Assembly: GCA_038318385.1 (NCBI GenBank)
Contig: JBBQCD010000002.1
Span: 80,920-144,919 of the forward strand
Length of the DNA stretch: 64,000 nucleotides
Source of the DNA: Schlegelella_A sp038318385
Lineage (GTDB): Bacteria; Pseudomonadota; Gammaproteobacteria; Burkholderiales; Burkholderiaceae_C
Direction of reading: 5' to 3'
Below the pieces are notes generated by a model. That model did no database searches, was not told the DNA's origin, and worked only from the letters and a program-made list of their open reading frames with translations. A program made the translations under genes and the position numbers. Below, one piece after another: positions 23,087 to 33,118 of the stretch (within the stretch, counting starts at the first letter, position 1; the number at the start of each line of letters is the position of its first letter).

Positions 23087-25714
23087 TCAGCCGGCGGCCA
23101 CGCGCGCCGTGGTCGGCGCCGGCGTGACGGCGGCGCGGCGCCGCTGCACCCACATCACGCCGCCGAGCAGCAGCAGCGCCGGCACGAACAGCCACTCCTT
23201 CGCGAGGCGCTCGCGCTCGACCTCGACGCCGCGGACCTTGAAGCCCTGCTCGAAGCCGGCCTTGTCGGCGGCGCTGTTGAGGGCCACGCCCATCACCTGG
23301 GGACCATCGGGCAGTGTCATCAGCTGCAGCCCGGCGCCGGCGATGCGCTGCTGCGCGTTCCCCTTGTCGGTGAGCGGCAGCAGCACCGTCTTCTTCACGT
23401 CCTTGCCTTCCAGGGTCGTGCCTTCGATCAGGACGCGCAGGCGCGTTCCCGGCGGCGCGGCCTCGGCCCGGGACAGCAACGCGCTGCCGGGAACGACTTC
23501 ATAGCGCGGCGAGACCATGTCGACCCAGAAACCCGGCCGCAGCAGTGTGAAGGTGACGAGCAGCAGCACGCCGGATTCCCACCAGCGGCTGCGCGTCAGG
23601 AACCAGCCTTGCGAGCCGGCTGCAAAAGCGAGCATGGCCGCGATCGCGGCAGCGACGACCAGGACGAATTGCCACCAGCTCTCGATCCCGATCATCAGCA
23701 GCTGCGGGTTGAAGATGAACATGAACGGCAGGATCGCAGTGCGGCTCGAATACCAGAACGCCGTGATCCCGGTTCGGATCGGGTCGGCGCGCGAGATCGC
23801 CGCCGCCGCGAACGACGCCAGCCCCACCGGCGGCGTCACGTCTGCCATCAGCCCGAAATAGAAGACGAACATGTGAACCGCGACCAGCGGCACCACCAGT
23901 CCGGTCTGGGCGCCGAGTTCCACCACCACCGGCGCCATCAGGGTCGAGACGACGATGTAGCTCGCCGTCGTCGGCATGCCCATGCCGAGCACGAGGCAGA
24001 CGAAGGCCACGAGGAGCAGCATGCCGATGACATTGCCGCCCGAGATCGTCTCGACGAACGCGGTCATCACTAGGCCGAGGCCGGTCACGGTGACGGTGCC
24101 GACGATGATCCCGGCGGCAGCGGTGGCCAGCGCGATGCCGATCATGTTGCGGGCGCCGCGCTCGAGGCCGTCGATGAGATCGGCCCAGCCCGCATGGAAC
24201 TCCGCGATTCCGCTCGGCTGGCTCCGGAAGAACGCCAGCAGCGGTTTTTGCGTCAGCAGGATGACCATCAGGAAGACCGTCGCATAGAAGGCGGAAAGCC
24301 CCGGCGAGAGCTCCTCGACGAGCAGCGCCCAGACCAGCACGAAGATCGGCAGCAGGTAGTGAAGGCCGGCGAGCAGCGTCTCCTTCAGCCGGGGCAGTTC
24401 GAGCACCGGGGCGTTCGGATCGTCGATCTCCAGGTCGGGTTCGCGCGCGACCTGCCGCACGACGAGCACGTACACCGCCACGAGGACGGCGAGGATCAGC
24501 CAGTTGGTCGCCGCCCCGAGCAGCGGCTTGATCCAGCCGAGGCCGTAATAGACGAGATTGCCGATGATGACGATGCCCGCCAGCGTCATCAGCACCCCGG
24601 CCATGCGTCGCAGCCCCGACACGCCGGCGCGCGGCGTGATGCCGGAGATGCCTGCCTTGCAAGCCTCGAGATGGACGATGTAGAACAGCGCGATGTAGGA
24701 AATGATCGCCGGCAGGAAAGCGTTCTTGACGATCTCCGAATAGGGCACGCCGACGTACTCGGCCATCAGGAACGCTGCCGCCCCCATCACCGGCGGCATG
24801 ATCTGGCCGTCGACACCGGCCGCCACCTCGATGGCGCCGGCCTTCTCGGCCGAATAGCCGACCCGCTTCATCAGCGGGATCGTGAAGGTGCCGCAGGTCA
24901 CGACGTTGGCGACCGAGGAACCCGAAATCATGCCCATCAGCCCCGACGACACGACGGCCGCCTTGGCCGGGCCGCCGCGCATGTGCCCGAGCAGCGCGAA
25001 CGCGACCTTGATGAAATAGTTGCCGGCGCCGGCCTTCTCGAGCAGCGAGCCGAACAGGACGAACAGGAAGATGTAGCTCGCCGAGACGCCGAGCGCCACG
25101 CCGAAGACGCCTTCGGTGGTCAGCCAGTAATGCGACACCGCTTTCGACAGGGAGATCCCCTTGTGGGCGACGACGTCCGGCATGTACGGCCCGGCGAAGG
25201 CATAGCCGAGCATCAGGATGGCGATGATCGCCAGCGGCGGCCCGATGACGCGACGCGTCGCCTCGAGCAGCAGCACCATGCCGACGACGGCGGCGACGAA
25301 GTCCTGCGTGGTCGGTTGCCCCGGACGGGTCGAGATCTCGCGATAGAAGAGGAACAGATACGCGCCGCAGACGGCAGCGACGGCGGCGAGCAGCCAGTCC
25401 TGCAGGGGGATGCGGTCGCGCGGCGAGCGCTTCGCGAACGGGAACGCGAGAAACGCGAGGAAGAGTCCGAAGCCGAGATGCAGCGAGCGCATCTCGGTCG
25501 AGTTGAGGACGAAGACGTTGAAGGTGAACGGCAGCGGCGATGCGTACCAGAGCTGGAGCAGCGACCAAGCCAGGCAGGTCCAGGCGACGATCCGCGCCGC
25601 CATGCCGGTGGGCATGCGCCCGCCGAGATCGCTCTCCTGGACGAGCGCCGCCGCGGCCTGGTCGGCCGCGGCGGTGTGGGCGGTTCCGGCAGCGCCGGTC
25701 GTTCCTGCGCTCAT
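23087..25714 (-). CDS. TAXI-type TRAP transporter fused permease (DctQM fusion) with C-terminal DUF3394
   Basis: An 875-residue inner-membrane protein in which the small (4-helix) and large (12-helix) TRAP permease subunits are fused, as is usual in TAXI systems. MISGSSVANVVTCGTFTIP and MGMPTTASYIVVST are conserved M-subunit segments. After the last helices, about residues 700-860, lies a DUF3394-like region with a PDZ-like stretch (GVALNSAADKAGFEQGFKVR) and a final helix. It starts 13 bases after the binding-protein gene stop and forms a complete transporter with it. Confidence 0.92.
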   Translation of the reverse strand: MSAGTTGAAGTAHTAAADQAAAALVQESDLGGRMPTGMAARIVAWTCLAWSLLQLWYASPLPFTFNVFVLNSTEMRSLHLGFGLFLAFLAFPFAKRSPRDRIPLQDWLLAAVAAVCGAYLFLFYREISTRPGQPTTQDFVAAVVGMVLLLEATRRVIGPPLAIIAILMLGYAFAGPYMPDVVAHKGISLSKAVSHYWLTTEGVFGVALGVSASYIFLFVLFGSLLEKAGAGNYFIKVAFALLGHMRGGPAKAAVVSSGLMGMISGSSVANVVTCGTFTIPLMKRVGYSAEKAGAIEVAAGVDGQIMPPVMGAAAFLMAEYVGVPYSEIVKNAFLPAIISYIALFYIVHLEACKAGISGITPRAGVSGLRRMAGVLMTLAGIVIIGNLVYYGLGWIKPLLGAATNWLILAVLVAVYVLVVRQVAREPDLEIDDPNAPVLELPRLKETLLAGLHYLLPIFVLVWALLVEELSPGLSAFYATVFLMVILLTQKPLLAFFRSQPSGIAEFHAGWADLIDGLERGARNMIGIALATAAAGIIVGTVTVTGLGLVMTAFVETISGGNVIGMLLLVAFVCLVLGMGMPTTASYIVVSTLMAPVVVELGAQTGLVVPLVAVHMFVFYFGLMADVTPPVGLASFAAAAISRADPIRTGITAFWYSSRTAILPFMFIFNPQLLMIGIESWWQFVLVVAAAIAAMLAFAAGSQGWFLTRSRWWESGVLLLVTFTLLRPGFWVDMVSPRYEVVPGSALLSRAEAAPPGTRLRVLIEGTTLEGKDVKKTVLLPLTDKGNAQQRIAGAGLQLMTLPDGPQVMGVALNSAADKAGFEQGFKVRGVEVERERLAKEWLFVPALLLLGGVMWVQRRRAAVTPAPTTARVAAG

Positions 25715-25727
25715 GTCTGCGACCGGC

Positions 25728-26723
25728 CTACTTCATCCAGCCCTTTTCCTTGTAATAGCGCGCCGCGCCCTCGTGGATCGGCGCCGACAGGCCATCCTTG
25801 ATCATGTTCTTCGCGTCGAGGTGGGCGAACGCCGGATGCAGCTTCTTGAACTCGTCGAGGTTCTCGAAGACGGCCTTGGTGATGACGTAGACGACGTCGG
25901 CCGGAACCTTGCTGGAGGTGACCATCGTCGCCAGCACGCCGTAGGTCGGCGTCGGCTGCGGGTTGTTGGCGTAGATGCCGCCGGGAATCGAAACCTTGGC
26001 GAGGTACGGGTGCTTGGCGACCAGGGCGTCGACGGCCGGGTCGGCGATCGTCACCAGCTTCGCACCGCAGGTCGTGGTCGGATCCTGGATGTTGGCCGAC
26101 GGGTGGCCGACGCCGTAGAAGAATGCGTCGATCTTGTTGTCGCACAGTGCCGGGCCGTGCTCGTCGGCCTTCAGTTCGGAGGCCAGCGCGAAGTCCGAGG
26201 TCTTCATGTTCTCGGCAGCGAGAAGCTCGTCCATCGCCGAACGCGTGCCCGAGCCCGGATTGCCGACGTTGACGCGCTTGCCCTTCAGGTCGCTGAACTT
26301 GGTGATGCCGGCTTCCTTGCGGGCGACCAGCGTGAACGGCTCCGGGTGCACCGAGAACACAGCCCGCAGGTCCTTGTTCGCCTCCTTGAAGGAGCCGGCG
26401 CCATTGAACGCCTGGTACTGCACGTCCGACTGGGCCATGCCGAAGTCGAGCTCGCCGTTGGCGATGGCGTTGACGTTGTAGACCGACCCTCCGGTGGATT
26501 CGACCGAACAGCGGATGCCCGTCTTGGCGCGGTCCTTGTTGACCAGCCGGCAGATCGCGCCCCCCACTGCGTAGTAGACGCCGGTGACGCCGCCCGTGCC
26601 GATCGTGACGAACTTCTGCTGCGCGGCGGCAGGCACGGGCGCGACGAGTGCGGCCGCAAGGGCGAGCGCTGCGACGACGGGACCGGCGTGGCGACTGCGT
26701 GTCGTGAAGACATGGGTGTGCAT
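25728..26723 (-). CDS. TAXI-family TRAP transporter solute-binding protein
   Basis: A 331-residue periplasmic protein with a signal peptide ending at PAAAQ. FVTIGTGGVTGVYYAVGG is the family N-terminal motif and GNPGSGTRSAMDE the second. The ATG at 26723 follows GAGGAG at good spacing. TAXI proteins bind glutamate-like or other small carboxylates. It lies between an aminotransferase gene (12 bases upstream) and the fused permease gene, so the ligand may be an amino acid or an amino-group-bearing acid. Confidence 0.92.
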   Translation of the reverse strand: MHTHVFTTRSRHAGPVVAALALAAALVAPVPAAAQQKFVTIGTGGVTGVYYAVGGAICRLVNKDRAKTGIRCSVESTGGSVYNVNAIANGELDFGMAQSDVQYQAFNGAGSFKEANKDLRAVFSVHPEPFTLVARKEAGITKFSDLKGKRVNVGNPGSGTRSAMDELLAAENMKTSDFALASELKADEHGPALCDNKIDAFFYGVGHPSANIQDPTTTCGAKLVTIADPAVDALVAKHPYLAKVSIPGGIYANNPQPTPTYGVLATMVTSSKVPADVVYVITKAVFENLDEFKKLHPAFAHLDAKNMIKDGLSAPIHEGAARYYKEKGWMK

Positions 26724-26734
26724 GGTGGAACTCC

Positions 26735-28099
26735 TCAGGGGTGGGTTGAAAGTGAAAGGGGCTGCGCGAGCGGAAGCTCCGCGAGGGCGTCGTCGATCGC
26801 TGCGCCGAGGCGCTCGACGATCGTGTCGATCTCGCCGGGTGTCGTAATGAAAGGCGGCGCCAGCAGCACATGGTCGCCGCGGCGTCCATCGATGGTGCCG
26901 CCCATCGGGTAGACCATCAGGCCGCGCGCCATCGCCGCGGACTTGATGCGCGCGTGCAGCCGGTGTGCGGGATCGAACGGCTCTTTCGTGGCCCGGTCGG
27001 CGACGAGTTCGACCGCCATGAAGAGGCCGCGGCCGCGAATGTCGCCGACCGAAGGATGGGCGTCGAAGCGTTCGTGCAGCCGCGCGGACAGACGCGCGCC
27101 GAGCGACTTCACGGCATCGAGCAGGTTGTCGCGCACGATGACGTCCTGCACGGCCAGCGCCGCCGCGCAGGCGGTCGCGTGGCCGATGTAGGTGTGACCG
27201 TGCTGGAACTGGCCGCTGCCCGCCTCGAGGGCGTCGACGATGCGCTGCTGGACGAGGACACCGCCGATCGGCTGATAGCCGCCGCCGAGTCCCTTGGCGA
27301 TGGCCACCAGATCGGGTACGCAGTCCTCCTGCTCGGTGGCATAGAGGGTGCCGGTGCGGCCCATGCCGCACATCACCTCGTCGGCGATGAAGAGGATGCC
27401 GTGGCGGTCACAGACCTCGCGGATGCGCCGGAAGTAGCCCGGCACCGGCGGCAAGGCTCCGGACGTCGCGCCGCCGACCGTTTCGGCGCAGAAGGCGATG
27501 ACGGTCTCCGGGCCGAGCCGCTCGAGGGCGATCTCGAACTCGCGGGCGAGCCGCTCGCCGTAGGCGACCGCAGTCTCGCCGGGTTCCCGGTCGCGGTACT
27601 CGTAGCACGGCGCGACATGGGCCACGTCGATCAGCAGCGGCTCGAACTGGCGCCGCCGCCATTCGTTGCCGCCAACCGCCAGCGCACCGAGGGTGTTGCC
27701 GTGGTAGCTCTGGCGGCGCGCGACGAAGCGGCGCCGCTGCGGCTGGCCGATCTCGACGAAGTACTGGCGCGCCAGCTTCAGCGCCGCCTCCATCGCCTCG
27801 GAACCGCCGGAGACGAGGTAGACCCGCGCCATGCCGGGCGGCGCCTGGGCGAGGAGGCGGTCGGCCAGTGCCTCCGCCACCTCGGTGGTGAAGAAGCTGG
27901 TGTGGGCGTAGGCGATGCGATCGATCTGCGCGTGCATGGCGCGCAGCACGTCCGGGTGGGAGTGGCCGAGGCAGGAAACCGCGGCCCCGCCTGAAGCGTC
28001 GAGGTACTCGCGGCCCGCCGCGTCGATGATCCTGATGCCGCGCCCGGACACCGCCACCGGCGGAACGATGCGCATCTGGCGATGCAGGACGCGGCTCAT
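26735..28099 (-). CDS. Class III (PLP) aminotransferase
   Basis: A 454-residue fold-type I aminotransferase. The PLP Lys is about 269 in VAIAKGLGGGYQPIG, the ring-contacting Asp about 240 in IADEVMCGMGRTG, and GGSEAMEAALKLAR binds the phosphate. The group acts on omega-amino groups (beta-alanine, 4-aminobutyrate, putrescine, taurine-like amines) with pyruvate or 2-oxoglutarate. The start at 28099 follows a strong GGAGGGGG. It is co-directional with the TAXI-TRAP genes, so uptake and transamination of one amine is likely. Confidence 0.9.
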   Translation of the reverse strand: MSRVLHRQMRIVPPVAVSGRGIRIIDAAGREYLDASGGAAVSCLGHSHPDVLRAMHAQIDRIAYAHTSFFTTEVAEALADRLLAQAPPGMARVYLVSGGSEAMEAALKLARQYFVEIGQPQRRRFVARRQSYHGNTLGALAVGGNEWRRRQFEPLLIDVAHVAPCYEYRDREPGETAVAYGERLAREFEIALERLGPETVIAFCAETVGGATSGALPPVPGYFRRIREVCDRHGILFIADEVMCGMGRTGTLYATEQEDCVPDLVAIAKGLGGGYQPIGGVLVQQRIVDALEAGSGQFQHGHTYIGHATACAAALAVQDVIVRDNLLDAVKSLGARLSARLHERFDAHPSVGDIRGRGLFMAVELVADRATKEPFDPAHRLHARIKSAAMARGLMVYPMGGTIDGRRGDHVLLAPPFITTPGEIDTIVERLGAAIDDALAELPLAQPLSLSTHP

Positions 28100-28256
28100 C
28101 GCGTCACCCCCTCCGGCCCTGCTGGCAGCCGGGTTCGTGCGGCGCGGCACATCAGGTGAAGGTCGCGGGTCATTCCTCACATTATCCCGCCGGGCTGCGG
28201 CGCGCCATCGTCGAACCTCTTGAGGGAATTCCCCACCTGCGCTCGTCATCCGGCGC

Positions 28257-29291
28257 TCAGCCGATCCGCCCGAACCAGCGCAGCGACAGAACCGCCGCGG
28301 TCAGCAACACCACGGCCGAAAGCAGGGCCAGCAGGGCCGTGATCTCGGTCTCGCGCGTCTGGACCTGCAGGCGCGAGCCGAGGTTCTGGTAGACGCCGCG
28401 CAACTGCTCGGCCGTGCCGGCGTGGTGGTACTCGCCGCCGGTCATCCGCGCCACCTCACGCAGGGTCGGCTCATCGAGCTTGAGATAGATGGCGTAGCCG
28501 TCGGCCTCGGCCGACGCGCCGTCCACCGTCCCCAGGCCCACGACGTAGATGCGCACGCCCCGGTCGGCGGCCATCTTCGCGGCCTCCAGCGTGTCGACCC
28601 CCGTGGTGCGGCGACCGTCGCTCAGCAGGATGATCGCGGCGGAGTCGTAAGAGCCCGGCGCCACGGGCGTGATCTGCCGAGCCGGCGCCTTTTCCCTGTC
28701 GTCCCGGCTGCGCGCCTTCTGACGGGCGCCGAAGGTCATGTCGCCCAGGCTGATGCCGTGGTCCGGAAAGAGCTCCGCCAGGCACAGCACGATGGCACTG
28801 CCGATGGCCGTGCCGAACTGCATCTGGAACGCGTCGATGGCGCTCACCAGCGCGGTGCGATCCAGCGTCGCCCGCTGGACGACTTGGGCGCTTCCCGCGA
28901 AGGTGACGAGCCCGACATCGATGTTCCGGGGCAACTCGCCCAGGAACGTCTTGGCGGCTTCCTGCGCGGCCGCCAGCCGGGTCGGCTTGACATCGGCCAC
29001 GCGCATGCTGAGGGAGGTGTCCATCGCCAGCATGATCGAGGACCTCGTCCACGGCAGCGTCACCGACGCCAAGGGTCGCGCCGTGGCGAACAGAAGCAGG
29101 GAACAGGCCACGAAGAACAACATTGGCGGCACGTGTCGCCGCCATGCGTGACTCGATGCCGCGCGGACAACCTACAGACTGCTGTAGCGCAATGCCGGCT
29201 TGCCACGCCGGCGCAGGAGCCACAGGTAGGCCACCGGCAGCAGGGGCAGCCCCAGCAGCAACCACAGGTACTGCGGCCACAGGAAGTTCAT
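28257..29291 (-). pseudogene. BatA-like von Willebrand factor A membrane protein, interrupted by in-frame amber codon
   Basis: From the ATG at 29291 the first 39 codons give a BatA-like N-terminus (MNFLWPQYLWLLLGLPLL, then LWLLRRRGK and LRYSSL), codon 40 is TAG (29172-29174), and the same frame continues with WRRHVPPMLFF and a full VWA domain. The domain has the metal-site motif MDTSLSM, a second helix segment ARPLASVTLPW before it, and a C-terminal transmembrane helix (LLALLSAVVLLTAAVLSL). Without the stop the protein would be 344 residues, the family's normal length. Either the gene is dead, translation restarts at 29132 giving 291 residues without the first helix, or the base is a sequencing error. 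The usual MoxR and DUF58 partners are not adjacent. It follows aroQ on the same strand. Confidence 0.75.
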
Positions 29292-29342
29292 GGACTACGG
29301 TGGACGCATCACCGATTCTTCAAGGGCGCCCGGAGGCGTCGA

Positions 29343-29786
29343 TCAGGTCCCTCGGGCCAGGCGCTGGCACGCGAACTGCAATGCCATCGAATAGCCGCTG
29401 GCACCGAAGCCGCAGATCACGCCGACGGCGATCGGAGACAGGTACGAATGATGGCGAAAGGGCTCGCGCTGGTGGACGTTGGAGAGATGGACCTCCACGA
29501 ACGGAATCGCCACGCCTGCCAGGGCATCGCGCAGCGCCACGCTGGTGTGCGTCAGCCCGCCCGGGTTGATGAGAATGAAGCCGACGCCGCCCTCGCGCGC
29601 GGCATGGATGCGATCGATCAGAGCGCCTTCGTGGTTGCTCTGGAAGCACTCCACTTGGGCACCGGCGGCCGCGCCCTCGCGGCGCAGCGTGGCCTCGATG
29701 TCGGCCAGCGTTGCGTTGCCGTAGACACCCGGCTCACGGGTGCCGAGGAGGTTCAGATTGGGACCGTTGAGAACCAGCACCTTCAT
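29343..29786 (-). CDS. aroQ: Type II 3-dehydroquinate dehydratase
   Basis: A 147-residue protein matching the whole type II dehydroquinase: LNGPNLNLLGTREPGVYG holds the loop Arg and catalytic Tyr (about 22), FQSNHEGALIDRI, INPGGLTHTS, and EVHLSNVHQREPFRHHS with the catalytic His about 101. It removes water from 3-dehydroquinate in the shikimate pathway, in the cytoplasm as a dodecamer. The start MKVLVLNGPN is standard; the longer frame upstream is not native. In many proteobacteria aroQ precedes accB; here it does not. Confidence 0.95.
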   Translation of the reverse strand: MKVLVLNGPNLNLLGTREPGVYGNATLADIEATLRREGAAAGAQVECFQSNHEGALIDRIHAAREGGVGFILINPGGLTHTSVALRDALAGVAIPFVEVHLSNVHQREPFRHHSYLSPIAVGVICGFGASGYSMALQFACQRLARGT

Positions 29787-29947
29787 GCAATGCTCCGTGC
29801 GGCAGAGGGTTGCCGAAGACCGGAGCATGCCACGACGCCGGCGCAGCGGCCTGGGATCCGGCAGTCGGGCCCGGCGACGCTCGCGCCGGAGGCCGGACCT
29901 CGCCCCGCTGGGTCGCGTATTCTCCCGGGCTCCGAACCGTCAGACCG

Positions 29948-31177
29948 ATGTCCAGAGCCCCGCTGAAGAAGTCCCCGGTCCACCGCGCGCGGCCGCCGGG
30001 TGGCGAGGAATGCATCCTGGTGCTGCAGGGCGGCGGTGCGTTGGGTGCGTACCAGGCCGGCGTGTTCGAGGCCATGAGCAGAGACACCGCGGGTCCCGAC
30101 TGGGTCGCGGGGATCTCGATCGGAGCCATCAATGCCGCCCTGATCGCCGGCAATCCTCCGGCACGGCGACTCGAGCGCCTGCGGGAGTTCTGGGATGTGG
30201 TGAGCGCACCCGTCCCCGCCGCTGCGTTTCTTTTCGTCGGGGCCGATCGGGCCCTGCGCAACCAGGGCAGCGCGTCCCTGGCGCTGCTTTTCGGCGTGCC
30301 GGGCTTCTTCACCCCGCGCCTGCCCGCGGCCCCGTTCCAGCCTGCCGGCAGCACGGCGGCGATCAGCTACTACGACACCGCCCCGCTGCGCGCGACGCTG
30401 GAGCGACTGATCGACTTCGACCTGCTCAACGACGGGCCGGTGCGCCTGTCCGTCGGCGCGGTCAACGTGCGCAGCGGCAACTTCGCCTACTTCGACACCG
30501 CCCATGAGCGCCTCGACGTGCGCCACGTGATGGCCAGCGGCGCGCTGCCGCCGGGTTTCGCGCCGGTCGAGATCGATGGCGAGCACTACTGGGACGGTGG
30601 CCTGGTGTCCAACACCCCGCTGCAGTACGTGCTCGACCAGGAGGGCACGCGCCGGCGCGTCGTGTTCCAGGTCGACCTGTTCCCGGCGCGCGGACGGATG
30701 CCCGCCACGCTCGGCGATGTCGGCGAGCGCGAGAAGGACATCCGATTCTCCAGCCGCACGCGAATGAACACCACCGTCGAACTGCAGCAGCAGGCGATCG
30801 CCCAGGCGGCGCGACGCCTCCTCGCAAAGCTCCCGCCGGACCTGCGCGACGATCCCGACGCCAAGGCGCTGGCTGGGCTGCGCTGCGAGGCCGAAGTCGC
30901 CGTCGTCCATCTGATTTATCGCAGCAAGCGCTACGAGAACCAATCGAAGGACTACGAGTTCTCGCGCCTGTCGATGCAGGAACACTGGGCCGCCGGCAAG
31001 GCCGACACCCTGCGGACGCTGCGCGATCCGCGCTGGCTCGAGCGCAAGCGCAACGCCGGCGGCATCCACGTCTACGACCTCGGCGCGGCGAAGCCGACCG
31101 CGCAGCGCACCACCGTGACCGGTGAAGGCTTGCGCGATCATCACGCCGACGCCACCCCGCTCGACGCGCCGCGCTGA
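29948..31177 (+). CDS. Patatin-like phospholipase with DUF3734
   Basis: A 409-residue patatin hydrolase. GGGALGAYQAG is the oxyanion loop, GISIGA holds the nucleophile (Ser about 58) and YWDGGLVSNTP the catalytic Asp (about 216). The C-terminal third is the DUF3734 type (ELQQQAIAQAAR, VHLIYRSKRYENQSKDYEF). Family members deacylate lipids at or near the membrane. It is 49 bases before a 3-hydroxybutyrate dehydrogenase gene, an arrangement I recall from other betaproteobacteria, suggesting a role in lipid or polyhydroxyalkanoate-linked metabolism. Confidence 0.9.
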   Translation: MSRAPLKKSPVHRARPPGGEECILVLQGGGALGAYQAGVFEAMSRDTAGPDWVAGISIGAINAALIAGNPPARRLERLREFWDVVSAPVPAAAFLFVGADRALRNQGSASLALLFGVPGFFTPRLPAAPFQPAGSTAAISYYDTAPLRATLERLIDFDLLNDGPVRLSVGAVNVRSGNFAYFDTAHERLDVRHVMASGALPPGFAPVEIDGEHYWDGGLVSNTPLQYVLDQEGTRRRVVFQVDLFPARGRMPATLGDVGEREKDIRFSSRTRMNTTVELQQQAIAQAARRLLAKLPPDLRDDPDAKALAGLRCEAEVAVVHLIYRSKRYENQSKDYEFSRLSMQEHWAAGKADTLRTLRDPRWLERKRNAGGIHVYDLGAAKPTAQRTTVTGEGLRDHHADATPLDAPR

Positions 31178-31226
31178 CCGAAGTCGGCCGCCCTTTCCTT
31201 CCGAACACTCACTCACTGGAACGACC

Positions 31227-32009
<783 letters not shown>

Positions 32010-32106
32010 CGACGCGTTTCGCGACAGCCGCGCGACTGTCGGCAGGGCGGGTGCGACAACGCTAGGATGAACGGCCGGCGGCGCTGTCGGCAGGAGAGGT
32101 ACGACG

Positions 32107-33093
32107 ATGGACAGTCTGGATCTGCAGGTGCTGACCCAGGCCCGCGACTGGCATGTCGCCGGCCACCGGGTGTGGCTGGTCACGGTTATCGAAACCTGGG
32201 GTTCCGCGCCGCGGCCGCCGGGTGCGCTGCTGGCGATGCGCGCCGACGGCCTGGTCGCCGGCTCGGTCTCGGGCGGCTGCGTTGAGGACGACCTCATCGA
32301 CCGGGTCCGCAACGGCGAGCGGGTCGAACGCCCCTCGCTGATCACCTACGGCGTCACCAAGGAAGAGGCGGCCCGCTTCGGCCTGCCGTGCGGCGGCAAC
32401 CTGCGCCTGGTGCAGGAGCCGCTCGTCGACGTCGGCTGGCTCGACGAGATCCTGCGCCGCACGGCGCAGCACCAGCTGGTGGCGCGGATCGTCGACCTCG
32501 ACAGCGGCCGCGTGACGATCGAGGCGGCGACGCGCGGCGAAGCCTTCGCATTCGACGGCACGACGCTGCGCGCCCTGTTCGGGCCGCGTTGGCGCATGCT
32601 GATCATCGGCGCGGGCCAGCTGTCGCGCATCCTCGCGCAGATGGCGCTGGCGCTCGACTTCGAGGTCATCTGCTGCGACCCGCGCGAGGAGTACCACCTG
32701 ACCTGGGACGTGCCCGGCACGATCTTCAGCAAGTCGATGCCCGACGACCTCGCCGTCGAACTGCAGCTCGATCCGCACAGCGCGGTCGTCGCGGTCACGC
32801 ACGACCCGAAGCTGGACGACATGGCGTTGCTCGAGGCCCTGAAGTCTCCGGCGTTCTACATCGGCGCCCTGGGCTCGCGCGGCAATACCGCCACGCGCAA
32901 GGAGCGACTGGCGCTGTTCGACCTCAGCGCAGCCGAGATCGATCGCCTGCACGGCCCGATCGGCCTGGACATCGGCAGCCGCACGCCCGGCGAGATCGCG
33001 GTTTCGATCCTCGCCGAGGTGATCGCCGTGCGCAACGGCGTCGAACTGCGCCAGAAGAAGCCGGTGCGCCCGGCCTCGGCGCACAGCCCCTGA
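32107..33093 (+). CDS. XdhC/CoxI family protein
   Basis: A 328-residue protein with the two XdhC parts: an N-terminal XdhC_CoxI domain (TWGSAPRPPGALLAM, GSVSGGCVEDDL and PCGGNLRL with its Cys) and a C-terminal Rossmann domain (MLIIGAGQLSR, FYIGALGSRGN). The family sulfurates or inserts the molybdenum cofactor into xanthine dehydrogenase-type enzymes. No molybdoenzyme gene is in the window, so its client lies elsewhere. The gene starts about 100 bases after bdhA and 25 bases before aat. Confidence 0.9.
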   Translation: MDSLDLQVLTQARDWHVAGHRVWLVTVIETWGSAPRPPGALLAMRADGLVAGSVSGGCVEDDLIDRVRNGERVERPSLITYGVTKEEAARFGLPCGGNLRLVQEPLVDVGWLDEILRRTAQHQLVARIVDLDSGRVTIEAATRGEAFAFDGTTLRALFGPRWRMLIIGAGQLSRILAQMALALDFEVICCDPREEYHLTWDVPGTIFSKSMPDDLAVELQLDPHSAVVAVTHDPKLDDMALLEALKSPAFYIGALGSRGNTATRKERLALFDLSAAEIDRLHGPIGLDIGSRTPGEIAVSILAEVIAVRNGVELRQKKPVRPASAHSP

Positions 33094-33118
33094 CCTTGCG
33101 CCGCGAGCCGCTGCCGAC

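Noticed and set aside
24194..25801. Long plus-strand frame opposite the TRAP permease
   Set aside because: Highly charged low-complexity translation, antisense to a clear membrane protein gene; no domain features.
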